This document shows positions 42,040 to 51,965 of a stretch of 64,000 nt of DNA, piece after piece. Numbering within the stretch: the first letter of the stretch is position 1; each line of letters begins with the position of its first letter. The DNA lies in assembly GCA_002104905.1 (NCBI GenBank), contig MCFE01000330.1, positions 29,388-93,387 on the forward strand. The letters run 5' to 3'. The notes below the pieces were generated by a model, which was not told the origin of the DNA, ran no database searches, and saw only the letters and a list, made by a program, of their open reading frames with translations. A program made the translations under genes and the position numbers. This DNA comes from Basidiobolus meristosporus CBS 931.73. Its lineage: Eukaryota > Basidiobolomycota > Basidiobolomycetes > Basidiobolales > Basidiobolaceae.

Positions 42040-43332
42040 CAAGGGCCAATTTGAAGATATATAGAATATTGCCTTTGCCTTGGCACTTGATGGATATGAA
42101 CTGAACAAGTACTATGCCAGCAGTTCCTGCTGGCCACAGATTCTCATAAACCTGAATCTGCTGCCAATCTTTTGGTATTTAAGCAGATATTTGATTGAAG
42201 GCTCACTGATATCTGGGTCAAAATCATCATCCAACCTGGATATCACCTTTATCCATTGCTGTATGAGTTGTGTATGCTATCCAGTAGGATACTAGTAAAT
42301 AATTGTCATCTCAAAGCTCATATTGTTATCTTTATCAATGATGCCCATCCATCAGTAAGATGGCCTACTTTTCTGGGCACATTGGATAGAATTACTGTTG
42401 AATTTGTGAGCTCCAAGGGATTAAATCCATAGCTCATACACATGGTTATTATCAAAGCACCAATACTAAGTATATCATCTTCCCACTGAGAGAGCATACA
42501 GAAGTTTGCATGCAACTACAGCAAGGCAGGCAAGCTGTGAGCCATTGGTCAGAACTTAGAATTGCTCAAAGCCACAGACACTGAAGCCAAAGGGAATCTG
42601 TTGAAGCAAAAGCTTTTCAATGCAAGCAATGCATTTGCTCTTCAACAACATCTTTGTATTGATGCCCAAGTTGTGCATGGCATTTCAAGTGGAATGAGCA
42701 CTTTGAGTTAACAAAAAATCTGAAAGAATTGGCAAGATAGTATCAAATATCTGATATTTAAAGTGTACATCATATGTTACAATCCTTATTCATATGCACA
42801 TATAACAATATAACCCAAGGACTGGACAAACTAGACAAGTATTTACTCAAGTGGCCTTCTGAAGCAACTTCTAGCCAGAGTACCCTGGAAGCATTGGGAG
42901 TCATATTAGGACATTGTAAGAATAAATTTTCAGACACACTTCACCTATGCCAACTCAACACATCAACAGCATTTATCCAATGAGTTTGTCACAAAACCTT
43001 AAGCTGGTATACCACAATTATTTAGCTTAACACAGAAATCTCTGCAATTACTGCATCTTTTCTCTACTACATCTTGCCTGGTGTGTGGAGAATGAGGGAC
43101 CTTGCTTCAACTTTTGGGAGCTTCCTATAGAGCTGATGTATTGGAAGAGAGGAAGGTGAGTTGAGTTCCAAGTACTACCAAATCCCAATCTTGTCAAGAA
43201 TATGACCTTCAAGTCTGTTATGGGTGTGAAGAGTTGACATCTTTAGGACATCCAGGACAAGTAGGAATATGGAGGACAGCCAGGAAGATTTGGCAAATAC
43301 TGAGGACAGATATGCACATGGAGCCACCTATT
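42040..43332 (+). pseudogene. tnp2-type transposase relic T4
   Basis: Plus strand. LALDGYELNKYYASSSCW, then PQILINLNLLPIFWYLSRYL at 42080-42190, the LYPLL-equivalent region and the AKIRWPTFLG/C-x-C segment near 42330-42420, then HTHGYYQSTNTKYI near 42440, and a longer C-terminal part (42520-43330) not retained in T3. In the tnp2 family the core carries the DDE catalytic residues; stops interrupt every domain here. Confidence 0.72.
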
Positions 43333-43630
43333 ATTATGAACAGACACAGGCAGAATCAGGAAAGAACTTAGGTGTGGATCAGCAAGGCAAGGCTGTTTTA
43401 ACAAGACCTATGTTGATCCGGCTGAGGAATATGTAAGGAGGAATGGAACTATATATACTCTTTGGCAATATGGATGACAAGAGATATTGGCTAATATTGA
43501 TGGGATTCTGGGTTGAGGCACTGTAAGTGTGCCAAGATAGAACTATATTGAAAAACAGACTAGAAAATCCCATGGAGATATTCCAAGGGTCAGCTAATCA
43601 GGTGAATAGGCCATGTGACATGCAACTATC
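43333..43630 (-). mobile_element. truncated solo LTR of the Y family
   Basis: Minus strand TTCATAATAATAGG-end matching 18774-18440 in reverse: AACAGCCTTGCCTTG, ATCCACACCTAAGTTC, AGCCAATATCTC. The distal U3 part with the heat-shock elements of Y is missing. Confidence 0.65.
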
Positions 43631-43736
43631 ATATACAATAATGAACTATATAAACTCCATAGAGTATTGCATTGTGTAATTTTAACTTAAAGCTTTTAGA
43701 AAGATGCCAAAATGAAGTAGAACTCTCTAGAAGGAA

Positions 43737-44104
43737 TGTTGCAACTTAAGAAGTGATTTGAATATAAGGAACTTTTCAAGATATAGTGATAATACATGAA
43801 CTGTTGTTTATTCATAAAGAAGATCAGTATTTATACCTTTGTAGTAGTAATGCAGCTGCCACACTAAGCAAGGAGGGATTCCTAACATTCAGGAGAACTC
43901 TGTAACAGTTTCAGGGTTAGTACTTGATGTTTGTGAAAAGTGTTAGTTTGATCTGCACTATAGGGGAATAATCATATGATCATACATGAGAAGAAACTGG
44001 CAAAGCTCGGGCTGCAAATAAGTTATAAAGTGACCAAGACCAGTCAAGAATTGTCAAGTATATTTTAGCTGCTCAATGATACCAGGTAGTCTAATATTGC
44101 AACA
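43737..44104 (-). repeat. copia B 3' LTR
   Basis: 368 bp. Plus-strand reading TGTTGCAACTTAAGAAGTG ... CTAATATTGCAACA. Adjacent polypurine tract on the minus strand is GAGGGGAAG. Confidence 0.9.
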
Positions 44105-44134
44105 CTTCCCCTCAACTAAATAATCTCATAATCC

Positions 44135-44640
44135 TAATTCCTATCCAAGATTCTCAAATTGTGGTCTAGCTACTGGTTTTGTCAATGTATCTGCCGCCAT
44201 TTTGTCAGTTGGATAGTAAACTAACTCTAATAAGTTATTTTCTACAGCTTCTCTCACAAAGTGGTGTTGCATATCTATGTGCTTGGTTCTGGCATGATTA
44301 GTAGGATTTCTAGCTAATGCAATACTACATTGACTATCTTTGTAAATACATGTTGGTTCATCCAAATTGAAATCTAAGTGTTTGAATAATTTCTGTGGCC
44401 ATATAGCCTCCTTAGTTGCTTGGCAAGCAGCCATATATTCCGCTTCCGTTGTAGAAAGGGCTACAGCTGCTTGTTTCTTGCAATTGCAAGTAATAGCTGC
44501 ACCAGCATAAAGGAATACATATCCAGTGGTAGAGCATCTGACAATCAGATCTCTAGCCCAATCTGAATTGTTATAATCATCAAATTTTGCCTATTAACTG
44601 CTCCAGAGTATTCCAGTAACATACCTATGGTACCTTGTAG
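44135..44640 (-). pseudogene. copia B RNase H
   Basis: Minus strand: ALSTTEAEYMAACQATKEAI, EPTCIYKDSQCSIALARNPT, HARTKHIDMQHHFVREAVEN and MAADTLTKPVARPQFENLG to the stop near 44141. The RNase H fold carboxylates lie partly upstream, where a frameshift interrupts. Well conserved relative to copies A and C. Confidence 0.88.
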
Positions 44641-44709
44641 ATATTTGAGAATCTGCTTAATAGCTGTAAATTGACCGGATCCATAATTCTGCATGAGTTG
44701 ACTCACTAT

Positions 44710-45657
44710 TCAAACAGCAACTGTAATATCAGGATGTGTAAACACCATCAAGTACATTAGGCTACCAACCATTGATTGATAGGCAAAGTTTTGGCCCATA
44801 TTTGAGCCGTTTTTGCCTAAAACTGGCAGAAATTTGCTCAATTTTAGATTATTGTCCATAGGGGTACCTGCAGGCTTCCAATTTTCCATTTTGAAGCATG
44901 TAGGAATGTCCCTGATGTACTCAGACTGATTCAGCACAATCTTCTGCATAGGCATGTCAAGATTCACTTCAGTTCCAAAAGAATAGCACAATTATTCAAG
45001 ATCTTTCAACTCAAACTTGGTGGAGAGATCTAAATGTTTCTATTTAAGTGCCTCCAGGTTGCTTGTAGCTACTGTTAGGTCATCCACATACAGAACTAGG
45101 ATAATCACACTCCTTTTGAGCTTTTTCACATATATACTTTGATCTGCAGTGCTACAAATAAACCCAATCTCCTCTGGATATGTGCCAATCTTAATATACC
45201 ATGCTCTATTTGCCTGCTTATGCCCATACAACAATTTCCTGACTCTGCACACATTATGGAGGCCTTTTAGATAGATAAAACCTTTTGGTTGCTCCATATA
45301 TATTGAATCTTGGAGATCCCCATTCAGAGAGGGTGTTTTGACATCCCTTTGATGTAGATCTAGACTGTGTGAAGCTGCCAGGGCTAGAACTGTCCTAATG
45401 GAGTCAAACTTTGCAATCAGAGCAATTATTTCCTTAATGTCTATTCCTAGGATCTGGGAATAGCCTTTGGCCACCAATTTACCCATATACTTATCAACAG
45501 TACCATTTGAGGTTATTTTGATCATGTAAACCCTTCTACATCCTATTTGCTTTCTCCCATTTGGTAAATCTACCAGTTCCCACATGTTTGCTTTGATCAG
45601 TGATTGGTACTCCTCCTGCATGGCTTTTTGCCACATATTAGCATCTGGACTTTGCAT
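44710..45657 (-). pseudogene. copia B reverse transcriptase
   Basis: Minus strand. MQSPDANMWQKAMQEEYQSL, WELVDLPNGRKQIGCRRVYM, LVAKGYSQILGIDIKEIIAL, LHQRDVKTPSLNGDLQDSIY (normally [14 protein letters not shown]), LYGHKQANRAW, and the polymerase motif LYVDDLTVAT (about 45075-45105). After a frameshift the thumb/connection continues with GTPMDNNLKLSKFLPVLGKN and YQSMVGSLMYLMVFTHPDIT (44990-44710). RT copies the RNA genome into DNA in cytoplasmic particles. Confidence 0.9.
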
Positions 45658-45747
45658 TGCCTGTTCCAGATTCTGAGATTTGGCACATAAGGCAAGATAA
45701 GCTTCTTCATTATCATTGGATGTCTGCCATCAGGATCCAGGGGCATT

Positions 45748-46890
45748 TCATATTCTAGTAGATCTCCTAACTTGAATAATCTGCTCTGATCTGGAACTGG
45801 TAGAAATATCTTCCATATCTGGCTGAATTTGATATGTATCTTCATCATTAGTGTTGATTATATCATCAGGCAGCAGGCCAATGATATCTGTGGCTTTTAA
45901 ACCTGAATTCTCCTCAAATACAACATCCCTGCACTTGATCAGTTTCTGAACTTTGCCATCATTTACTCTATACCCATTAGCATCATCACAATACCCAAGA
46001 AAGATCCCTTTTCTACTCCTTGGCTCCAGCTTTGAGCGCTTTTTGTCAGGGATGTAATAAAGGACATCACTGCCAAATATTCTGAGATGCTCAAGGTCTG
46101 GTTTTTTGCCTGTATATGATTCAAAGGGTGTAGAATTCTCTAGTGCTGCTGTTAGGCATCTATTCTGATGCATGCTTTGGTAGCAACAGATTCCACCCAA
46201 AACTTGTGGTCATTCTGTGATCATGTAGCATAGATCTTCCCATCTCTACTATTGTTCTACTTGCACAATTTGCACTACATTTTGCTGTGGAGTACGTGAA
46301 ACGGTGGCTTGCTGAATCATACCAGTAGATGCACAGTATTTTGCAAACTCCTTTGAGCAGTATTCCCCTCCATTGTCACTTCAAAGTATCTTCTATTTAC
46401 ACCCAGTTGATGTTTCTGCCATGTTCTTGAGCTGTTTAAACATCTCTAAAGCCTTATCCTCTGTTTTGAGGAAGTATACCCATGAATATCTTGTCTCGTC
46501 ATCAATAAACGTCATAAAGTATCTCTTGGCTCCAAAGGACAGTGTTCTCATGGGCCCACAGTTGTCTGAGTGTACCATAGCCAATATTTTGGTGGTGTTA
46601 ATGCCTCCTGAGCTCCTGAAACATTGCTTAACTTGTTTGCCATATGAACATCCCTTACAGACACTCAATTTTATTGGAATTGAGTAATTTAGGCCCAACA
46701 CAAGCTCATTTTTCATCAATTGGCTCATTTTCTGTTCCCCAATGTGTCCTAGTCTCCTATGCCACAACTCCCAGTTAGCTTTATCAGTTTCAGCAATGTT
46801 GGCATACTCAGGTACATAGATCTTGCATTGTAACTTGTTTATATTGTGATCTCTGATTCCCAAAGCTAATTTTTGTTCATTTTCACTCAA
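45748..46890 (-). pseudogene. copia B integrase
   Basis: Minus strand. LWHRRLGHIGEQKMSQLMKN with CKGCSYGKQ (HHCC zinc finger), MVHSDNCGPMRTLSFGAKRY (first Asp), TFIDDETRYSWVYFLKTEDK, SDNGGEYCSKEF with the second Asp after a stop near 46390, a PQQN-type motif near 46290, and the SKLEPRSRKGIFLGYCDDAN C-terminal segment. Two frame breaks. Confidence 0.9.
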
Positions 46891-46901
46891 TATTGAGCAG
46901 T

Positions 46902-47288
46902 TCAGCTTAGTAAAAACAAATTTTGGTACCTAAGTAGTTGCTTCATGACTGAGAGTAGGGCCTTAGCTATCCCATGGATGTAGAGTACATCAGTCAGCTT
47001 TGCTGCTGTGGCCCCTGAGATATCACTCATATTTAGTAGTATTGACCCACTGCAGGTAGCTTCCAGTGCAGAGTTGTCTCCCAGATAAACCATTCCTACA
47101 GGAATAGTCTTTAAGTTGCTGAACCACTCCTTTATACCACAAATATGCTGAGATGCTCCGGAGTCAATATCCCATTCATTACCTTGGTTACTTGCGCTCT
47201 CTTGTACAGTTACAAATAGCTGTTCATCAGTATTATATGGTTTGCCTGCTCCAGTTTCTGTGTTTTGTCTGCTTGTTTCCTCTTTCAT
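46902..47288 (-). pseudogene. copia B protease
   Basis: Minus strand. WDIDSGASQHICGIKEWFSN contains the DSGA active site; MVYLGDNSALEA, LNMSDISGATAAKLTDVLYI and GIAKALLSV follow. Retroviral-type aspartic protease that would process Gag-Pol. Upstream frame break separates it from Gag. Confidence 0.88.
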
Positions 47289-47289
47289 T

Positions 47290-48047
47290 CTCTTGCCTAG
47301 TGTCCTGGCTTCTTACAATAGTTAAAGCAACCAGGTTTTCTTTGGTTTTGTTGCTTCCTCTTCTTTTCTGTGTACCTCTCTGAGCTGAAAAAAGCATTGT
47401 CTTTGATTTTCTCCACTGGATCATTACATCTGAGTAATTCATGGAGAAATCTTCCTTTGACATAGTTTAAGGTCAAATTATCTACTCTGCTCTCAAAAGA
47501 AAGTATGAGTGGCTCAAACTTGTCTGGCAGGCTGCCAAGTAGACAGAGTAACTTTTCTTCATCATCTACACCAGCATTAATACTGCTAGGTTCTTCTGCA
47601 AGTGTCTCCATTCTAGTAATGAGTTGTGGCATGTCATAATCTGGCTTCTTCTGCATGTGAAAGAACATTTGTTTTAGATAATGCTTGCTTGCTATTGATG
47701 TTGCTCTAAAGATCTTCTCTAAGGATTCCCATGCTGCTTTGGCAGTATTTGAAGGATGGATTTGTCCAATGAAGTAATCTTGCACATTGATACATATAGC
47801 ATTAAAGGCCTTCCTCTCCTGCTCTTGAAACTTCTCCACTTCTTCTGCTGCTCCTTTGGGCTCAGCTTCTTTTCCTGTTACAATATTCCGAAGCTTTCTT
47901 TCCTCAAGGTGGATCTGCTTCTTGATTCTCCAAAGTCTCTAGTTCTTCCCATCAAATCTCTCCTTTATAGGGAAGATGATTGCATTGTTCTGTTCTCTCC
48001 TTTACAGGGAAGATTTTTGTATAGTTCTGTTTGCTAGTAGAAGTCAT
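47290..48047 (-). pseudogene. copia B Gag
   Basis: ATG at 48047. A 30-odd-base tandem duplication (CTTCCCTRTAAAGGAGAG twice, about 47968-48025) and a frameshift separate the start from the long frame 47839-47297 with AFNAICINVQDYFIGQIHPS, KAAWESLEKIFRATSIASKH and VDDEEKLLCLLGSLPDKFEP. A CFNYCKKPGH zinc-knuckle relic lies near 47310-47340. Confidence 0.87.
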
Positions 48048-48063
48048 CTTTAGAATACATTAA

Positions 48064-48083
48064 GGCAATTGGGGCTCATAACC
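48064..48083 (-). other. copia B primer-binding site (initiator tRNA-Met anticodon arm)
   Basis: Minus strand GGTTATGAGCCCC directly follows the 5' LTR. Its reverse complement, GGGGCTCATAACC, is the conserved anticodon stem-loop of eukaryotic initiator tRNA-Met (CAT anticodon in the middle). Priming from the anticodon half of that tRNA is known for Drosophila copia and Ty5. Confidence 0.75.
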
Positions 48084-48453
48084 TGTAGCAACTTCAGAAG
48101 TGATTTGGATATAAAGAACTTTTCAAGATATAGTGCTAATAGTTGAACTGTAGTTTATTCATAAAGAAGCTCAGTATTTATACCTTTGTAGAAGTAATAC
48201 AACTGCAGCACTAAGCAAGGAGGGTTTCCCAACATTCAGGAGGATTCTGTAACAGTTTCAGGGTTAGTTCATAATGTTTGGTTAAAAGTGTTAATTCAAT
48301 CTACACTATAGGCAAATAATTGTAGGATCATAGATGTGAAGAAACAAGCAAAGTTGGGGCTGCAAATACATCCTACAGTGACCAAGACTAGTGTAGAATT
48401 GTTAAGTAAATTCTTAGCTGCTGAATGATACTGAATAGTCCAATATTTCAGCA
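48084..48453 (-). repeat. copia B 5' LTR
   Basis: 370 bp. Plus-strand reading TGTAGCAACTTCAGAAGTG ... CCAATATTTCAGCA. Confidence 0.9.
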
Positions 48454-49800
48454 GGGAATTGGGATTTCTTAACCAACTTGATTTGGCTGGATCATGAAAG
48501 GTCAAGGATATCATGCAATCATTACACTATTCTCCTCTTCTGCTTGGCTTTCCTTCAGCTTTTGGCCTTGGCTTGTAGGGGTATGATTGGTGAAATAGTG
48601 CTACTAGATATTGGCAGTTTGTCAGGTTTGTTGCTGGTTCCCATGTTTCACAACTGGGCTCACTTTTTTCTTGATCTTGAATTGACCTAGTTGCTTATAG
48701 TAAGTATATTACAAGGATGACTGGTTGCAATGCTCTGTCTCAAAAGCTATGCTGAATCTCCTTCATCATGCTTGGGGCTAAGCTGCTGTTTGTTGTCTGC
48801 AAACCTCTTGTACCCCTCATGGGCAAAGGATAGCTCTTTTGTGAGTGTTACTTGAATATCTAGACTTGTAGGTGCATGTTCCGCTGCTGGGGAGTTGATA
48901 GGTTCTGGTGGAACATGAATATCAAATTTTTGATGAAAGCATAATTTGCAAAGAATGGAGTGAGACCAATTGCGCTATGATATGAGTTGTTGTATGCAAA
49001 TTCTTCAAGCAGTAGCAGCTGATTCCAGTTGTCTTACAGAAAGTTGATATAGCACTGGAGGTATTGTTCAAGAATCAGGTTAATCCTTCCAGTCAGACCA
49101 TCTAACCAAAAATGGAAAGCAGTTAAGAGCTTGACTTATACACCAAGATATTGCATGAAGTGTTCACAGAGCTTTGGTATTAATTGGGGTTCTCGATCAG
49201 ATACAATGTTATTGGGAATACTATGGATCCAGAAATGTGCTTGATTACTAAGTGGGTGGTCTCCTTTGCATCTATATTCTTGGAGCAGGGAATGAAGTGA
49301 GCCATCTTTGTGAGTCAAAGTGACACTGCTAGGACTCAGTTTTATTGGTTGGACTCTGAGAGGTTGGTAATGAAGTCAATTGAAATTGACGTCCATTGCT
49401 TGTCAGTAATTGGCAAGGGTTTGAGAAGTCCATTTTGCTGGTTTCTGGCAGATTTTGCTCAATCAAATGTAACACAGAGCTGGAGGTACTCCTATAAGGG
49501 ATATCATCTTGGGCTGACAGAAGAGTCTCTTGATTGCAGGCATGGTTTTGGCATTACCAAAGTGTTCTTCAGCCATTGAAGCATAGCAAGAATGGAGGAT
49601 ATCCAACTAAGTATTAAGGTCTGGGGCAAACAGCTGGTACTGGTGGTAGAAGATGTCATTGACTAGATATAGGTACTGGAGGTTTGGGAACTTGGGTGGT
49701 GGGTCAGTGGAAGACTTGAGATATTTCTAAATTGCTGCTGCCCTGGAATTGGTGACCTAGATACAGCAAGTTTCTCCTGGGTACATGCTAATTTCCACAC
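48454..49800 (-). pseudogene. Ty3/gypsy chromovirus relic: integrase and chromodomain end
   Basis: Minus strand. HHCC-like zinc segment with ILHSCYASMAEEHFGNAKTM (about 49590), integrase core with IPNNIVSDREPQLIPK and LCEHFMQYLGV (about 49210-49136; Asp in VSDR), the FAYNNSYHSAIGLTPFFANY segment (about 49010-48950), and a chromodomain end TWEPATNLTNCQYLVALFHQ (about 48650-48590). The order HHCC, core, C-terminal chromodomain is that of chromoviruses, which use the chromodomain to find chromatin targets. Stops and frameshifts throughout; no LTRs found, and copia B cut it on the left. Confidence 0.82.
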
Positions 49801-49805
49801 CATAA

Positions 49806-50111
49806 TTGTGGAACTTGTACAAACAAGAACCAGTGGGTTCTATAGCACGTACTAGAATTCAGCAGGGAGAAGAAATATATTGGCTAAGTTCCACAAAGTA
49901 TTTTGCGGATGTTCATTACATATGCATAGCAACATTGGTTGCTACCAAGCATATGTTTGCCAGATGTATGCGTAACCAGCACTGCATGGTATATGGCAAC
50001 TTTGAAAGTATCACACTAAAATGCCGTAAAGTTGAGGTGATAGAAGTACATCTATTGCAGCTGGAGTGCATTAGTGTAGAGGTAAGTAGAGAGGAGGCTA
50101 TAATTTTTTGA
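49806..50111 (+). CDS. unrecognised conserved peptide Q (relic or small gene)
   Basis: 101-codon frame. GSIARTRIQQGEEIYWLSST is followed by LVATKHMFARCMRNQHCMVY, GNFESITLKCRKVEVIEVHL and VEVSREEA. The minus strand at 54871-55136 encodes a clear relative (WLNTKRFIAGIEEIFMAEMV, ATKHMHRRCKSYQQ, FANITLKNHKVEAIEV). Conservation at the protein level in two diverged copies shows a former coding domain. No family recognised. Probably a piece of a larger transposon protein, since both copies lie in repeats. Confidence 0.45.
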   Translation: MWNLYKQEPVGSIARTRIQQGEEIYWLSSTKYFADVHYICIATLVATKHMFARCMRNQHCMVYGNFESITLKCRKVEVIEVHLLQLECISVEVSREEAIIF

Positions 50112-50269
50112 TTTGAGCTATATGTAAAATACGCATGGTGGTAGTGGGTATGTAAATAAATCAGGGTGATTCTAATATGGAATATACAAATGGTGCAAGG
50201 GAAGATAGCAAAAGGAAATACCATTGGGTATATTAATACTGTAGCATTATAAAGTACTAACTGTAGGCT
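50112..50269. other. no gene recognised
   Basis: Short AT-rich stretch between peptide Q and repeat R. Confidence 0.35.
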
Positions 50270-50610
50270 GCCATATGTCCATTATAGTGCCAATAGATGT
50301 CTGCATCAAATCTGTCAAAATAGCATCAAGTTATCTTCCATACATGGCACTGCATATACTGGTCATTTGGGTCTGCAAAATAAGTGTGGGCTGCAATAGG
50401 AGTGTCAGAATGCTATTCAGATTCAGTTAAAGGACTGCCTAAAAACTGTCAAGTTTCCTTGCCTTTAGAGCAGTAGAATCAACAAAATATTGTCACATCA
50501 TGAAATGGTGAAGAGGGCAATAACTCTAAGCTTCTGGCATTATACTGGCCTCATTGTGGGATCTTGATGGCTGATCTAGATTGGACCCACCTGTGAGACC
50601 ACACTATTTT
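50270..50610 (+). repeat. dispersed repeat R, copy 2
   Basis: Homologous to 36290-36650 in the same orientation. Followed directly by U-family sequence. Confidence 0.5.
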
Positions 50611-51090
50611 TCTTAGGGACATCTTTCATAGGAGGCTGCCACATGCAGTGCTGAATGCTTAAAACCAGTGGCAAAGAAATGGCAGGCAACTGCAAGAGTG
50701 CTGGCAAGTGACAAGCAGGCGGAAACAGATGCACTGGAGTAGCTTTCATCAAGGAAAAGATGAAGCTCAATATAAAACACACTTAGTCAATGTAGCAGTG
50801 AGGGACCTAGCAGTGATCAATATCAGCAGCTTCTTCAGGTGCCTGTCACAAGCAAGGCTGTGTGCTAAAATAGGAGGCTGAGCAATGTCAACACCTGGTA
50901 GTGTCAAAGGTAAATGGCAAAGAGTTTTTGTATGCCAGAGACATCAAGCTTGAAAAAAGCAGCAATCCTCACCAATTTGCATCATCAGCCCAGAACAGGC
51001 TGAATACCATAATAGCCCAGAAGAGTTACTACTAAGACTACAGCAGGCTTAATAAGAGTTGGAAGCACAGCTAGTTGAGCTACACTCCAG
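50611..51090 (+). pseudogene. U-family protein, copy 4 (fragment)
   Basis: Plus strand. ATARVLASDKQAETDALE-like sequence near 50680-50740 corresponds to the charged ~70-residue repeat; GAAGCACAGCTAGTTGAGCT near 51061 corresponds to the EAQPVELHSS segment. It stops at the start of repeat P (CCCTATGAAAAATAATTTG at 51093). Confidence 0.5.
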
Positions 51091-51092
51091 TG

Positions 51093-51612
51093 CCCTATGA
51101 AAAATAATTTGCTTCTGTGGGTGGATCCTATCCAGATCAGCCATCATGAGACTGTTATAATACTGGCAGCTTGGAACTCATGACCCTCTACACAATCTTA
51201 CAATGTCATCACAACAGTAAGGGGCTAATTGTACCGCCAAATAAAGTTAAAAAACATAACAGTGTTTAGGTGGTGTTTGCTAAGGGTTGCATGGCATTGT
51301 TGCAGTCTTAGTGTGCTCTGCAACTATTTGAGTGAATCTAACAGGCCAGTAAACCCAATTGCCTTATATGGCAAAGAACTTGATAGTGCTTTGACTGCCT
51401 CAGTGCAAGCTTCTGATGACATTTCTATGACATTGTGGCAACCTGCAGCTAGCACTGTTTAATGATACCATACCAATTTACCAAATGGTATTTCCTTTTT
51501 CTACCTCCCCTTGTGCAATTCATGTATTCCACTGTAGAGTTGCCCCTCCTTATTTGCTTACCCACATCTACCTTGGGTATTTCACATATAGTTTGAATCA
51601 AAAGAAAATGTG
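51093..51612 (+). repeat. dispersed repeat P, copy 2
   Basis: Second copy of 1395-1904, with a better preserved start, CCCTATGAAAAATAATTTG. An apparent 77-codon frame at 51229-51462 is not kept in copy 1. Confidence 0.55.
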
Positions 51613-51617
51613 GCCTC

Positions 51618-51965
51618 TGTTGAAATAATTAGGAGTCCACCTAATTATTAATATATTATGAACTAGCACTTAGTGAAATGATATATTTCAGATTATCAAC
51701 ATGAAAATTAGTTTGTAAGATATTTACTAATTATCAGGAATTAGAGAAGTACAGAATTTTAGGAAAATCTGAAATTTGTCCAAATGAGCTGAAACTTGGC
51801 ACATGTACTCCTGAGACTCCCCTAATAATGACCAAATAGTTGCATTTACGTAGTTCTGCAATAAGTATAAATACTGTGTTGCAACTCAATAAAACATCAA
51901 GTGAATATCATGTAAATCTTTAATTCTCCAATTCACTTCCAATATATCTCTCTAATATTTCAACA
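51618..51965 (+). repeat. element L 5' LTR
   Basis: 348 bp, TGTTGAAATAATTAGGAGTC ... TCTAATATTTCAACA. An AAGTATAAATACTG TATA-like box lies near 51863 and AATAAA near 51889. The short spacing to the LTR end marks a compact U3-R-U5. Confidence 0.93.

Larger units (their letters stand above)
43737..48453 (-). mobile_element. Ty1/copia retrotransposon B (full length, decayed)
   Basis: 4717 bp, minus-oriented. LTRs 48084-48453 (5') and 43737-44104 (3'). Flanks AGGAA (43732-43736) and GGGAA (48454-48458), a 5-bp target duplication with one transition. Primer-binding site, Gag, protease, integrase, RT, RNase H and polypurine tract are all recognisable in copia order, with frameshifts. Inserted next to gypsy sequence on its right. 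Best full-length copia copy in the window. Confidence 0.92.
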